From Kalaharituber pfeilii (taxonomy: Eukaryota > Ascomycota > Pezizomycetes > Pezizales > Pezizaceae): 64,000 bases of DNA. Below the pieces are notes generated by a model that saw nothing but the letters and a program-made list of their open reading frames with translations, did no database searches and was not told the DNA's origin. A program made the translations under genes and the position numbers. This document shows positions 1 through 11,600 of this stretch, piece after piece. The number at the start of each line of letters is the position of its first letter. Position 1 is the first letter of the stretch. The stretch lies in contig WHUZ01000067.1 in the NCBI GenBank assembly GCA_015179045.1, positions 248,001-312,000 on the forward strand, in the 5' to 3' direction.

Positions 1-85
1 CCCCCACGCCCAAATGCAAACAATCTCGCATCTCGCAGAATATACGCTGACTTCCAATCTGGAGGAAAAATGAAATCAGCAACTA

Positions 86-933
86 CAGTCTACCCTTGCT
101 ATACCGGACCTCGCTATACCGGATGCACTAATACTAATACACCTTAGACTACCCCGCTTCACACTTGGCTGCCACTGCTGCTACCAGCCGCTGCTACCGC
201 TACCATCACTTGCTACAATGTTGTTTAAGTAATGGAAACTGGGCACTTCGTTGTTGCTTTTTCCATGTACTATCATTTCTGAGATTAGTTGTTAAGCACT
301 TATCACTTTCAAGATGTCTGACAGAGTAGATGCAACTACTGATCAGCCCTAAATAATAGGTTAGATACTTAGCATATCACAATTGCCCTGCCATGGCGAA
401 CAGCCGCATGCGGGGTTACGTGATATAAAAAAAAACAAAACAAAAAAAAAACAAGCATATCACAATTAATTTGGAGTATAGAAATCTCACCAATGTATCT
501 CGAAAATGTCTACCAAATTCACTTATCTTTTCTTTAGCATACTTTGGTTCGAGTCAAGATTTACATATTTGATGCTTCTCAAGCACACTCAGGCCCGATG
601 TTTTCTAGATTTTGTGAGCAACGCATATTTTGCGGGATATGTAAACAAGTTGATGAGAGGACTCGCAATATTAATTCTGACCGAGGGGGGTGGAAGCGGA
701 CCACGCGCAGCGTGGTCTGCAGAGAAAAAACTTATTTGTTCTCCGCTTCTGAAAGGTATTAAGTTGATGTTTACTTAATTCATTTCTATTTCAGTAATTA
801 TTAAATTTGCAAAATTTTTTCACCACCCCAGCCTCGAACCCCTGTCTGCCAAGCATTTTATTCTATACCGGAACCTTGTTGAACCGGAGAAAATTGCCAG
901 ATTTTAGCATTCCGGTATAGCAAGGGCAGACTG
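86..933. mobile_element. Non-autonomous Tc1/mariner-like element (no transposase)
   Basis: Terminal inverted repeats of about 24 bp bound this element: it opens CAGTCTACCCTTGCTATACC and the reverse complement of its right end reads CAGTCTGCCCTTGCTATACC. Both ends abut a TA dinucleotide (84-85 and 934-935), the target duplication expected for the Tc1/mariner/pogo superfamily. No transposase reading frame is visible, so it must be mobilised in trans or be dead. A hairpin retroposon (385-453 plus its duplication) is nested inside. The superfamily follows from TIR plus TA; the pogo/Fot1 subgroup is only a guess. Confidence 0.75.
385..453 (+). mobile_element. Hairpin retroposon, family B, nested in the Tc1/mariner-like element
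   Basis: A 69-nt insert made of a GC-rich hairpin (CCCTGCCATGGCG, small loop region, GCATGCGGGG), a short linker GTTACGTGATAT and an A-rich tail. It is flanked by a perfect 14-bp direct repeat AGCATATCACAATT at 371-384 and 454-467. The A tail plus TSD show target-primed reverse transcription. The hairpin and linker match the 3' ends of the longer family B LINE pieces at 4287-5290 and 14733-15213. Confidence 0.85.
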
Positions 934-935
934 TA

Positions 936-1939
936 TTGGAATTGACAAAAAATGTCCTACTAAGGAGGGGAGCAGGGGGGCCTGCTGAGGCTGAAATACC
1001 CCCAAACACACTAGCTTACAGGTGAACTCATCGTTATGGTTGCGGACGGCTTTAATCAACACTATGTAACACTTCATTTCGCTTACTAATACAGCCTTTT
1101 TTTTTTTTTTTTTTTTTTTTTCGCTCTTTGATCCCCCTCCGGAATACCTCTACTGTATAGAATATACGCCTCTTGCACTTCGCTTTCATACCCTCTACCA
1201 TACGGAAAACCGCCCTCGCCCTCTACTGTGCAGAATACATACCTCTTGCACTTCGCTTCAACTGTACAGAATTAGAAGCAGCAAACCAGTTTATAATCTT
1301 TTATCCAAAGTTTCATTGTGAGTTGAATTTTATTGATTTTGGTGTGCAGCAAAATACTATGCTCGTGAGAACTGTCAATATAACTTTGAATATTTACGAG
1401 GTACTGTACCTGCTGCTTTACTTTCTGTAAAGGTACTGCTTCTATTTTTCACTATTATGAGCACTGTATGCGACTTCTTAATGCATACTTTAATGGATAT
1501 ACCTATGAAATTAAACAATTTCAGGAATGTATATATAAAAGTCAGCGGCAAGTGGTGGATAAAAAGCACATGGTAATTACATATGCTTTGTTCTCATGCC
1601 TCATATACTTCAGACTTAGCCCTTTTAAGAAAATTTCCTGCTTACTAATACATAGTCTTACCTAATTTGTACTAGTAGTATGTAACTCAGTTAGAGGTCT
1701 CCCACCAAAATTTGCTTTTCTTTAACGTTCGATAACTTTTTTACAAAAATTTGCAAAATTAAAAACGCAATATAGATTGATTCTTTACTCAATTCTGTTC
1801 AAATGTATATGCAGTTTGATATTTTTACGATTTTTGTTATGTTCTTATCGGGTTTTGAAATTTCGGATCAAAATATGTTGATTAAAGGTGTCCGCAACCA
1901 TATCCATACGAGTTGGGTGCACCACTTTGCTAAATATGA
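936..1939. other. Spacer without a supported gene; one imperfect direct repeat
   Basis: No coding region is supported here. A poly(T) tract lies near 1098-1122 without an adjacent hairpin. About 42 bp starting CCTCTACTGTATAGAATA (1147-1188) recur at 1218-1259 as CCTCTACTGTGCAGAATA, both containing CTCTTGCACTTCGCTT, a local duplication with roughly 70 bp spacing. The rest is AT-rich spacer. Confidence 0.5.
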
Positions 1940-2198
1940 TAAGAATGGCTGAAAAGCCTGCATCAAAAAAAATCGCGCTCGTGCGCCTGAGAGGATAGGT
2001 CTTGAAAACAAGTTTGTCTGGTCGTGGTTGCGTAACTTAGGTTGTAAGTTCACTGTCATAATTCGCGCAGTATTTCAAACGATTTTCTGCCCTATAATAA
2101 GCAAGGCAGTTCGTTGTTTGCGACACTTACTCTCCGAAGTGGTATTATGCCGTTGGTCGCGCGAGTACCTCAAATCAGTTATTCCCTCGAGAGACATA

Positions 2199-3894
2199 AT
2201 GGTCCTATATCAAATACCAGCAATAATGTCAATTATAAGGAGAGTTGGGGTCGGGCCTTTAATACGTCAGGTCGAAGCTCTCTGGATGCGTCGGGTCGAA
2301 GCTTTCTGCATACGGAGAGTCTTGCCTTCCTTGTTTGATTCAGTGTACACAGTATACCTCAACCTACTTGTGGGAGGTACTCTCGTCGGAACCTCAATCT
2401 GGAAAACACTGCATGACTATAACTCTCAGTCCAGACAATGTTCGGAACTGCCTGGGAATGCAGACATGTATGGTATTGGCATCCGCATCAGTGTATATCT
2501 CCAGCTCATTGGCACGATTCTCATTGATGTCATCAGCCCCAAATTGGCCGCTGCAATGGCCCCTGTGAATCTTTGGTTCTTCTTGGCCATTAGCATAGCC
2601 TTATGCATGACTCTTTGGGACTCAACTGCAGACGTGGTCGACCACTATATTATCATCGCCATGGGGAACGGAATCTCAATAATCTTGCTGCTAGAATGCG
2701 AGAACTTCGACATGATATGGAAACCAGCGCTCGAATATGCATTGGTCACCATTTCTCGTATCGTCCTGGTGTGCTTCTGGCAGGTGTGCGTGTTAATGTT
2801 CTGGTTTTTCAAGCTTCCAGCCAGTAAGCAAAGACAGATTCAACAACAAGAAGATGGTGAGGCGCTCTGTGGACCGTTTGGCTGGCTATTCACCCAGATG
2901 CCCCTATCAACTGGCACAGGCTTCTATAAATTCGAACAAGTGAAGGCCGTGTTCTGGTTCGCGGTGTACTGCCTGCTCATACGGAAAAATATCTTTACCT
3001 TGGCAGCAACCTGCTTCCATATACTGCAATTCCGTCGGAAATATGAATTTTTACATAGACAGGTCCCTGCAAGTTGGGTACTTCTACTGGATTATTTTTT
3101 TGCTATTCCTCTAAATGAGCTCACTATAATCGTATATGGCCCTCCTGAGACGCGCATCCAGGTAAGTGAGTTAGTAAAGAATTCTAAATTTTTGATTAGA
3201 TAATTTATGACGAGGGGTTTTTTTTTTCTTTTTTTTTCAATATCATTACTCGAACGCCGCCCTATGGGCTATGACGAGGTCGAGGCGTTGTGCAGGGTAA
3301 GCTAATCCGCCTCAGAACCTTGCCGGTGGAGCCCCGCGAGTTTTCCGCTATGACGAAAGTGTTCGGGTTCGACTTCTCAGCCATGTGCTCCACCGATATT
3401 GTGTCCCACGCGCTGCAGCAGTGTCTCCGCAACCGCCACGTCCATGGCAAGACTTACAGCCGAAGGAACCACATGGCCTGGTCCTCCCGCCCATAACGTA
3501 CATTGTCAGTGGAATTTTGTACCTCGCGAATGCAATCATGACAATCGAATTCACGATCATAATCAATAGGATAAGCGAAGTGAATGATGTGCGGTCCCTA
3601 GGGCAGTTGGTTGCCCTGGTGGTTGGAGTGGGTGGGTTTTGCACCTTGGCGGTACACCTGTTTCGTGATCTTCGTGAAAATCGCCTAAAGAGCGCACAAG
3701 GTGAAGTATGCTATGAGAGAGAGTGGGCGCCGGGGGATATTCACAGTATGCTAACGGAGGTATCTGAGACCGTCGACTTTCCTGCTAACGAGGAAACCTC
3801 CATGGAGGACCCGGTTGAGGCAGCTGAAGAAGGCAGAGCAAGGAGTTTGGGGATTGAGAGTGAGGTCGAGCTGGCTGAGCCAGGGGCGGAATGA
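2199..3894 (+). CDS. Multi-span fungal membrane protein, copy A
   Basis: Two exons, 2199-3161 and 3316-3894, joined by a phase 0 intron (donor GTAAGT, branch GCTAATCC, acceptor CTCAG), give about 513 aa. The ATG at 2199 is chosen because it aligns with the ATG of the paralogue at 18757. Several hydrophobic spans are visible. Shared landmarks are PGNADMYGIGIRISVYLQLI in exon 1 and SEVNDVRSLGQLVALVVGVG in exon 2. I recognise the general pattern from uncharacterised fungal membrane proteins but know no function. Copy A has an extra N-terminal stretch containing a near-tandem repeat (VEALWMRRVEAFCIRR) and an acidic C-terminal tail that copy B lacks. Its intron is 154 nt because it carries a hairpin retroposon (3216-3269); without the insert and its duplication it is 90 nt, matching 86 nt in copy B. 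Two more retroposons sit just downstream. Confidence 0.75.
3216..3269 (-). mobile_element. Hairpin retroposon, family A, inside the intron of membrane gene A
   Basis: Read on the minus strand, this is the family A hairpin (CATAGCCC, loop ATA, GGGCGGC, then CGAGTAATGATAT) followed by an A-rich tail. A 10-bp repeat TATGACGAGG flanks it at 3206-3215 and 3270-3279, although this partly resembles the hairpin start itself. The paralogue at 19660-19745 has an uninterrupted intron at the same place, giving an independent empty site. The insert lies between donor and branch point. Confidence 0.85.
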
Positions 3895-3951
3895 GAAAGG
3901 TCTAGCACTGCAGGCACCGGCGCCGTCTTGAGTGGTTTCAATACATGGCTG

Positions 3952-3999
3952 CCCTGCCTTGGCAAGCAGGGATACGTGACAAAGAAAAAAAAAAAAAAT
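3952..3999 (+). mobile_element. Hairpin retroposon, family B (short variant)
   Basis: This insert consists of CCCTGCCTTGGCAAGCAGGG, itself a near-perfect stem-loop, then GATACGTGAC and an A tail. Flanks TACATGGCTG (3942-3951) and TACCTGGCTG (4000-4009) form a TSD with one mismatch. The paralogous 3' flank near 20270 reads through without the insert. The apical part of the usual family B hairpin is missing, so this is an internally shortened copy. Confidence 0.75.
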
Positions 4000-4021
4000 T
4001 ACCTGGCTGGAGCTGAGTGAG

Positions 4022-4050
4022 TTTTTTTTTTTATATCAATACTCGCGTGC
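4022..4050 (-). mobile_element. 29-nt retroposon fragment, family A
   Basis: Only the 3' half of the family A hairpin plus tail is present: on the minus strand GCACGCGAGTATTGATAT followed by A residues. It is flanked by a perfect 11-bp repeat AGCTGAGTGAG at 4011-4021 and 4051-4061. The paralogous sequence near 20282-20292 (GAGTTGAGCGAGTGCC) carries one copy and no insert. This is the shortest insertion here that still has a clear TSD. Confidence 0.8.
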
Positions 4051-4282
4051 AGCTGAGTGAGTGGCTATAGCTACGGCTGAAGGAGGGAGAGGCTCAAGGG
4101 TGGGGCGCAGGAATTCGAGTGAGGCTGTAGCCTGTAGGGTTGGTTTGTTCATGTCGTGGGTTATGTCGACGTCTTCTAACCTCTTTTCTTGGTTTATTTT
4201 CATTTTTTCTATTTACCTTTTCTTTCTACATTGTAAGATAGACAGTATCCACTACTGGCTTGCGGCGGACCGGAGCGGTGAG

Positions 4283-4286
<4 letters not shown>

Positions 4287-4321
<35 letters not shown>

Positions 4322-5290
4322 ATAACCCCGCTTGTAGCACTAAGCCATGTGGGCAAGCCCTCATAGCCCGGAGACAGGCTAAACTAACTCTCTACGTACA
4401 TGGCCCCCACGCGCCGTCGCCCCCGCTCTCCTAGATTCTGGAACTTGACCCCGCATTCCCCTACCTTCTAGAACTTGACCCCAGCGAAGAAATTCTCCAA
4501 AACGTCATACTCCTCCCCATTCTCCGCCTTTCTCTTCCAATTCTTTTCCATGTCGCCCCACCTCTCAAAGCCTTCTGGACGGTTCTTCTGGTTTCTGCAT
4601 CGGAAAGCGAGGTGCTCCCCGGTTTGCACCTCCCCGCACCTGCACTTATCCGACTCAGCCGCCCCTATCCTCTTCAACCACACTGCACACCTCCCTCTCT
4701 CCAGGCGCAAGGCAGTGAAATTGGATACTGCTATCCTATTCCACTCCATGACCTTTCCTCCTCCAAAACCCTCCACTTCTCTCTTCTCCTTCCTCCACGC
4801 CTTCACCCTCTGGCGCACCCCACTTCCGGTGGCCACCTCCTTCCCCTGCATCACCGTCCCCTTCTTCGCCCACTCATCCGCCTTCTCATTGCCTGCGATT
4901 CCGATGTGAGCTTTTACCCACAACAGTTTCGCATCCCCCCCTTCCTCTTTCTTCTCGCCACTGCATTCACCACCCTTCTCACATCCTCCGTCTTTCCCTT
5001 TCCCTCCCTGCCTGCCTTCTGAATCGCCATGACAGCAGCTTCAGAATCTAAGCAAACCAGGACCGGTACCTCCTCCGGTACACTCTCCAGCGCACTTCTC
5101 ACCCCTCTCACCTCCCCGTCAAAAACCGTCGCCGTTCTCCCTACTACCTCCGCCACCACCGCTGATCTCCCCCACACCCCCGCCCCCACCTTGCTGTCCC
5201 CGACCTTACTGCCATCCGAGAAGAGAACCGCTCTCCCTCTTCCGGCTTCCTCAACCGAGGTCTCCCACTCTTCTCTCCCTCCCCCCTTTC
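4287..5290 (-). mobile_element. 5'-truncated LINE (RNase H and C-terminal Cys/His region), family B tail
   Basis: A 1,004-bp minus-strand insert with a 14-bp TSD GAGCGGTGAGAACT at 4273-4286 and 5291-5304. Its tail is a long A tract (poly-T on the plus strand) preceded by the family B-type end GCGGGGTTATGTGATTTA. Coding remnants are an RNase H domain (LFSDGSKVGD, DSEAAVMAIQK, LWVKAHIGIAGNEKADEWAK) and a downstream CRCGEVQTGEHLAFRCR Cys/His module ending at 4468. The frame breaks at a run of six G residues (minus strand) near 4936-4941, just before the LWVKAHIG motif, so this copy is not intact. The domain order fits RNase H-bearing fungal LINEs of the Tad1/I type. Confidence 0.85.
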
Positions 5291-5304
5291 GAGCGGTGAG
5301 AACT

Positions 5305-6109
5305 GGCGGAACGAACGTACGACCAAGGACCAAATGCGAGTGTGAGTGCGAAAGCGTGAGAGCGAAAAAGAAGAGAAGAAAAGGTTGTTGATTGTATGTG
5401 CTAGAGTACAGGAAATCTATATATATGATATCGCCTCACGTGCTGCCCTTATCTGCAGGTGCCTTTCATGCCAAGCTTTACCTCTTACCTATTCCGTCGT
5501 CGTCACCAGTACTTGCATTGCGCAATATCGGCTAGCGCGACTGCCAAAGCCATTGAATATGAAACAGGAAATAAAAGATGTAGGAGCTACATGACTATGG
5601 AAATGATCATGCTTAGGAGGGCTGGTTTTCGAAATGAGATCAATATGCTTTCACATTTGACTACCTTCATATATTTAGTTTCCTGAACTATACTTCGGGC
5701 AGCATGCCTAGTAAAGATGAAACAATAATCCTGTATTGTATTTAAATTTTCTTGAGGCAGCTACAGTACCTCAAGCCGTCCCTTCCGCCTTCACTCAGAA
5801 AACCTTTTACAGTCAACAACCCTATGGCCATACTATCCCGCTACATACTTACATACCAACATTCCCGTCCTATCACAACAGATAAGAATTTTTGTTCTGG
5901 TTAATGACAGATCGATATGAACATTTTTATCAAGGAAGTAATATATATGAACGAACATCCATACTCATAACCTATGGTCGATCTGCGAGAGGCGAATTGT
6001 TGTTTGTGTCCGGGGACGTGGATCCTCCCACTCGGTCATGTGAGATAATCCTCCATAGATTGTGCATGCGCATGATTAGAGTAAGTCTGCTTTGGAACTG
6101 ACGGGCCTC
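5305..6109. other. Flank of the duplicated segment; no supported gene
   Basis: Parts of this stretch resemble the region downstream of membrane gene B. ACTTGCATTGCGCAATATCG near 5510-5530 matches ACTTGTATTGCGCGCTATCG near 20388-20410, and the block around 5755-5870 (GGCAGCTACAGTACCTCAAG) matches 20527-20640. It is therefore the 3' flank of the old segmental duplication, expanded in copy A. I see no coding region. Confidence 0.5.
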
Positions 6110-6131
6110 CTCACTGTTACGGAGTCTACGA

Positions 6132-6880
6132 CTACAAGTGCCAGGCGAGCTGATGGTAATCACCGACTCACAGACGGCGATCGCAAAACTACAAAAGATA
6201 GCGAGAGGCGACCCCACACCCGACGGAGCCGCCAGCGAGGTGAGGAGACGTTGGGAAGAAAGGGCAGCCAGGGGTGATCTAGACCTTGCGATCATGTGGG
6301 TCAAGAGCCATAAAGGAATACAAGGCAACACGGGGGCGGACCAAGCGGCGAAAGTTGGCACTGCCTTGCGCAGCGAAGACGAGATAGTGACAGAGCCAGG
6401 AATAAGACAAGAATACAAAGCATCCAGAGCTGCCGAAAGGAACCAAGCCGGACTGAACTACCGCCCACTCCAAAAGGTCGACAAACGCCGGTATCTGGCC
6501 ACAATGGCAGGGATATTGGGCAATAAGGGACTGAAGGAATGGAGATTCAGGATTGGAAAGGCCACCTCCCCGGAGTGCAGATGGTGCGGCGAAGCGCCGG
6601 AGACCTGGGATCACATAAAGAGTAGCTGCTCGGCATGGAACAGGAAAACCGCAAGAGGAGCAGACGTGATAAGACAGTTAGATAAGGACACAAACATGGC
6701 GGAAATATTGGAATGGGCGGGGGAGGAATAGGACGGTTCAATTTTTCTTTACTCTTTCATTATTGATTTTTCTTTACTCTTTCATTATCATTTTTCCATC
6801 ATACCACTGTAACTAAACATCGCCATAGCCCATAGGGCGGCATGCGATTAATGAAATAAAAAAAAAAAAAAAAAAAAAAA
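6132..6880 (+). mobile_element. 5'-truncated LINE (RNase H to 3' end), family A tail
   Basis: An insert with 13-bp TSD ACGGAGTCTACGA (6119-6131 and 6881-6893). It encodes, open from the left end to 6731, the second part of an RNase H domain (VITDSQTAIAKLQ, IMWVKSHKGIQGNTGADQAA) and a CRWCGEAPETWDHIKSSC Cys/His module ending EILEWAGEE. The 3' UTR finishes with the family A hairpin (CGCCATAGCCC, ATA, GGGCGGCATGCG, ATTAATGAAAT) and poly(A). This copy links the small family A hairpin units to a coding LINE. Confidence 0.9.
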
Positions 6881-7030
6881 ACGGAGTCTACGATGATGTA
6901 GCTAAATGAGGGTGTAACTTAGGACAACGCTTGAAGCTTGACCATCTCTCGAAGGCAGAAGGTCCTCCTTATGTAGCCAGCTCCCCGCGCATGCCCTCTG
7001 TCTGTTCTATTGCTTATGCTATCTATGCTT

Positions 7031-7090
7031 AACAATCGATATCAATGCTTAACAATCAATAACAATGCTTAACAATCAATAACAATGCCT
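7031..7090. repeat. Three tandem 20-bp units inside the solo LTR
   Basis: AACAATCGATATCAATGCTT, then AACAATCAATAACAATGCTT, then AACAATCAATAACAATGCCT. The second and third units differ at one position, the first at three, so the array probably grew by slippage within the LTR. Confidence 0.85.
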
Positions 7091-7324
7091 GAGGCTGTGC
7101 ACAACAAGCCTACGCGTACTCTTGCCACTCAGTGGCGCAACTCACTCAACCATGTGCTCCGCTTGTGATACGCTTCCGTGACCCGACCTGTCAATTGTAC
7201 TGCCCTGCTGTAGCTATCGGTTGATCAGGCCGAATGGTCACTAGCAGCCTTACGGGTCAACTCAGGTGGATATCCCCAGCATCTCTGGGTAGGCCCGTGA
7301 CACTCACCAACTAGCCCCTTTGCA

Positions 7325-7372
7325 TGGAGAGCCACACATCGCCATAGCCCAAAGGGCGGCACGCGATTAATG

Positions 7373-7403
<31 letters not shown>

Positions 7404-7961
7404 TGGAGAGCCACGGAGAGGAACCGACTGGTTCTCACTTATAGACCGCTGACACGACTACGGCGAAGTGTCTCGACACTCGCTGGCATACTGGGGGGCA
7501 AGGGACTGAGACAATGGCAACACAAAATCGGCAAAGCCTACAGCCCGAAATGCCGATGGTGTGGGGAAGAGGAGGAATCCACCACACACGTGCTCACCAG
7601 ATGCAGGACATGGAAGAGAAAATGGCCAGGAGCATGGCGGACCTGATTGAACCACCTAAGAGCAAGGACAAGGACCCTCTAATGGACATTCTGGAGTGGG
7701 CGGAGAAATGACGGACAACTATTTCTCGGATTAAATCAGTCTATTCCACTTCTTTACTTCTTTCCTATTTCACACTTACTCCCGTAGGCACGAGATTACG
7801 GACTATCTTCTCTCATATTTATTTCCTATAGGCACGGAGACTACGGACTACTGTATTTTCTTTCATACCTATTTCTGTATTCCTTTCCCATATGTATTTA
7901 ACCTCGCCATAGCCCATAGGGCGGCACACGAGTACTGATATAAAAAAAAAATAAAAAAAAA
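7325..7961 (+). mobile_element. 5'-truncated LINE C-terminal fragment, family A tail, with nested hairpin unit
   Basis: Flanked by 13-bp TSD TAGCCCCTTTGCA (7312-7324 and 7962-7974). It encodes the last part of LINE ORF2 (ILGGKGLRQWQHKIGKAYS, then CRWCGEEEESTTHVLTRC), but the frame shifts before the terminal MDILEWAEK, so it is decayed. The 3' end has the family A hairpin GCCC-ATA-GGGC, then ACACGAGTACTGATAT and an A-rich tail. A hairpin retroposon (7336-7402) sits 11 nt inside its left edge. Confidence 0.85.
7336..7402 (+). mobile_element. Hairpin retroposon, family A, nested in a LINE fragment
   Basis: 67 nt: ACATCGCCATAGCCC, AAA, GGGCGGCACGCG, ATTAATGAAATT and poly(A). A perfect 12-bp TSD ATGGAGAGCCAC lies at 7324-7335 and 7403-7414. 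The left end is within 3 nt of the hairpin base. Confidence 0.9.
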
Positions 7962-7974
7962 TAGCCCCTTTGCA

Positions 7975-8622
7975 GACGAGGCTACCAGCCTATGGCAATC
8001 GGGGGCAGTGTTGACACAAGGCTTCCCCTCGTGTTCACCTAACGACCGCAAAGATAGTTCTAACCAACCAGGTAATCCATTAGATTTGTATCAGTACAAA
8101 ATACGTATTGGCTATGCAAAGCAGAATGTGCAGCGGGAGCTTCACAAGATATAAAATTCCTTCAATCGTATCTAACTGGAACAAATTCAGATTCCTCAAC
8201 GTTGTAAAATCCCAAGTGTGATGTGATATACTGACCACCCATCCCCCACACATATAATCTTGAGTTCGCCATCCCTTCCCATGCTTGGCAAAATGCCTGC
8301 ATTCAATACATCTCGAGAAGCATGACTATCGCCATCAGCGTCCCTATCGATAAATGCAGCAGAGAAATGCAATGTCGCGAACCACGGGCTATAACCGAAT
8401 TCGAAAAGATCCAGTGAAGGTAGAAAAAAAAGGGCCTATGGGCTACGGCGAGCAATTACAAAGGAAATAATGAAATAAAGATAAAGACATCAAAAAAGGG
8501 CAGAGACCCACGACCCACGACCCACGACCCACGCTAGTAAGGCGCGTGAAAGCAAGAGAAGTGAAATTTCAAAGAAAACCAATGTGATGCCCATAGATCT
8601 CTCAGTAAAGGTAGAAGCAGGA
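7975..8622. other. Spacer; heptamer repeat and a 3'-less hairpin relic
   Basis: No gene is supported. On the minus strand near 8430-8452 the left arm and loop of a family A hairpin (GCTCGCCGTAGCCCATAGG) are present, but the right arm and A tail are missing. A tandem heptamer GACCCAC repeats about four times at 8505-8533. Confidence 0.5.
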
Positions 8623-11600
8623 TCAGAAACTACGCTCACCCTCCCCCTCTCCCTCCGCTATTCCGTCCAGAATTTGCGTTTTCCACGCTTCAGCCTCTCT
8701 AATAAACCTCCCTAGGGTTTGGAGATCCACGAAAATTTTTTCTCTCAGTTGCTCAGAATCCATTTCTAACAGGTCCCTTGCTTCCGGTTGAGTAAAACGT
8801 GCTTTGGTTTTCTCCACATGTCTCGATCTTTTAGCCAGACGCCCAATTAGATCTTGGACCTCTTTCTTAAACGCGCTGGTTACCTTAGATTCCTGACCGG
8901 ATCTTGTCAACGCCGCTATTGCTAATTCATGCGTGCCTTTGAACAACTGTCCTAACTGGAGAATCCCTTTGAGCAGGTCCAACCCCCTGGTTTCAAGGAT
9001 GATCGTTTGCGGTATTGGTGTCAGGGCATGCGCTATAATGGCGTCGATTATTTCCTCAGCTTCTTGTGAGAAGGGCGCGTCCCAAAGGTCCCCACACTGT
9101 CGCAGCATCTTTATCAGAGGAGAGTATTGTTTCTTGACGCCTTTGCTGATACAGCAACGGTGCCTGTATTGACATATTAACGGGGTTTATCAAGAGAAGA
9201 GCGAGGATGACAAACTGATTCCAATAGGCGATTAATTCAGCGAAGCGTTCTCCTCTGCGATAAGCTGTAACAGCATTATCGTATTCATTGGCCATGTGGT
9301 AACAGGTTGCCGCTTTCACAAATTCACCAGCCCTTTCATACCATATGCCAGCTTTGCCGTACTCCTCGTCGGCTTGCAATACCTGCGCAGCTTTGATGTA
9401 GTCTCCGACAGCAGCATAGGTTTCGGCAGCTTTTTGGATAAAAAATGCATCATCGAATAATTGTGCTGCTCTCAGAAATAACTCAATCGCCTGTGGACTC
9501 AGGTTATTCGACTCGTCAACGTCCAACCCGCTCGCCTCCTCATACAATAAGTAGGCATTAGCTAAATTTTGTCCCTGTTGGTGTTGCGCCCTCCGAAAAA
9601 TGAGTAGGGCCTGGTCATGATAATCGTCTATGAGCGAACTGTCCATCTACTAAATAAAATCGGTGATGAAGGGGTGCTAACATCCTCGTATAAACCCTGA
9701 TGGAGTAATGCTTCGCCACGTTCTTTCCAAGCCCGTAACTCCGTACCTCTACTAGGTTTAATAATGTCTTTAGCTTCTTGCTCGCCCTGTTATAAATATT
9801 GATATTTAGCCCTTGTCTCCTAAGGACATGTTGGGATACTACCGTTGGGCTGTTTTCCACAACAGATATCAGTGGCTCCTTTAATTCTTCGACCCTCGTC
9901 CACAACTTCACTATGTTTTGCACTGACTCTGGATCACTCTCTACCATCCAAAGATTGTTCCTCGCACGAGTAGCCGCCACGTACAGATGCTTCAGCTCGG
10001 TACATAGTCCCTAATTGATGTTAACTAAGATATTGGTGTTCATCCATTCATGTTTTCCGTTAGACGGTGTCTATTACGTACCGCGTACTTTTTATCCAAA
10101 TATCTGGCTGCTTGCTTATCTAAAAGGAGACTCAGAACGGATGTGCCCATGCTTTTCCATACAGAATCACTGAAAAAATTGTATAGGATCACATCATCAA
10201 ATTCGAGTCCTTTACTCTCAAAGATGGTTAATATCAATGGTGACTTTAGTTCTTTCTTTAACTTCTGCTTCGCAGCATCATCTCGGACGATAATAACTTG
10301 GTCTGCTCCAAAACACACCGAACTGGCCTCAGTTTCAAGTGTCCCTGTGCCAGGTTGTTTGAGGATGGTATAATCAAAACCCACTGTATGAAGCATTAGG
10401 TAACGTTTCTTTGTTTTTTGTACTGTAGAGCGGCTGTTTTTGAAAACTAACTTACCAAACATAGTTGGCTTCGTTCCCGTATAGGTTCCAACCTCTCGCG
10501 GGAGAATGTCAATTTGTGAAGGAAAACCTTTTTTCAATACGGATCATGCATAAACATCATGTCAAATTGGAGATTCTGACAGCTTTCGTGTCACTTACCG
10601 TTATAGAGTAGTTGTACAATATCTGCCGCCAAAGAGAGAATTCCTTGATGGGATCTGTAGTTCTTGGCTAATTTGTAGAGTTCAGGCTTTGCCCAAGAGT
10701 CTTTCCGAGCCTTGTTAGCCATTGCGGAAAAGTGCTCATGGAATCTCGTCTGAACATCTTGGAACCGGAAAGTATTATCTCTGGAAATGCATTGTGCAGT
10801 GTCTCCAGCTATTGAAGTATTAGCAATATAAGATCTTCCGTAGACCTAAGTCTGATTGCCAGCGTCCTGGGGCGCAATAATAGAAATACAAAAAACCCTG
10901 ACACTAACCGAAGTGAATTCCACGCGGGTTACGGACCAGCGTAAGTAGAAGATCTATCTCCAGTAATTTATTGTCCTGTACTTCTGTATTCTTTTGTTAG
11001 CTTCTTACACCATGCAGACGCAAATGTTCCCCTGCCATGGCGAATAGCTGCAAGTGGGGTTATGTGATATATTTTTAAAACAAAACGCAAATGTTGACAA
11101 ACCATCAACGTAAACCTCATCAAAGAGGCTTTGAACGCTCCGCTTTAAGTTTTGATCCTCCTCCAATGATCCTAAGAGGTAAGTCACCCTATCGATGTCG
11201 TCTCGATCGCCTAATGAACCCTTCTTTCGTTCATAGCTCTGGTAGATGTCATAAACCGTACTCCGCGCATCAGTGAAGACTGGCGCCCTTCGGGCACTCA
11301 GTTCTAAATACTCTTCCCTCGAAAGTGGTTGAAACTTTCGTTTGCTGGATGTAGATCCTTTAATAATTCCAAGGATTTCGGAAAACACGAGGTCAGGTTC
11401 AAATCCTTTCTCGCGATCATATACATACTTCTTCCAATATTGATCTCGATAAACATTATAATTAATCATCCTTGCTACCCTCCGCATTATGGTAACCTCC
11501 TCCCATCTACGCCCTATTAACGCAGAAAAATCCTTGCGATCATTAAGCCTATCACGGTGTTAATAGTTTAAAAACTCCTATGATCACTTGCTACTTACCT

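Larger units (their letters stand above)
6115..7302. mobile_element. Solo LTR, about 426 bp, interrupted by a LINE
   Basis: The sequence starts TGTTACGGAG and ends GCCCGTGACA, the TG...CA ends of a retrotransposon LTR with a short inverted terminus TGTTACGG / CCGTGACA. A perfect 5-bp TSD CTCAC flanks it (6110-6114 and 7303-7307). The LINE insertion 6132-6893 (with one TSD copy) sits 17 bp inside the left end; removing it leaves about 426 bp. The interior contains three 20-bp units of the AACAATCAATAACAATGCTT type (7031-7090). The second solo LTR at 41195-41937 has the same terminal motif. Confidence 0.8.

Noticed and set aside
506..778. Coding region inside the Tc1/mariner-like element
   Set aside because: No similarity to transposase motifs, not a plausible exon, overlapping frames are equally open.
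822..850. B-box-like GGGTTCGAGGCT on the minus strand, suggesting a tRNA or tRNA-derived SINE
   Set aside because: No pairing T stem, no anticodon or acceptor arm and no A box at the right spacing; it lies inside the Tc1/mariner-like element.
1098..1122. Poly(T) tract as the tail of a retroposon
   Set aside because: No hairpin next to it and no TSD.
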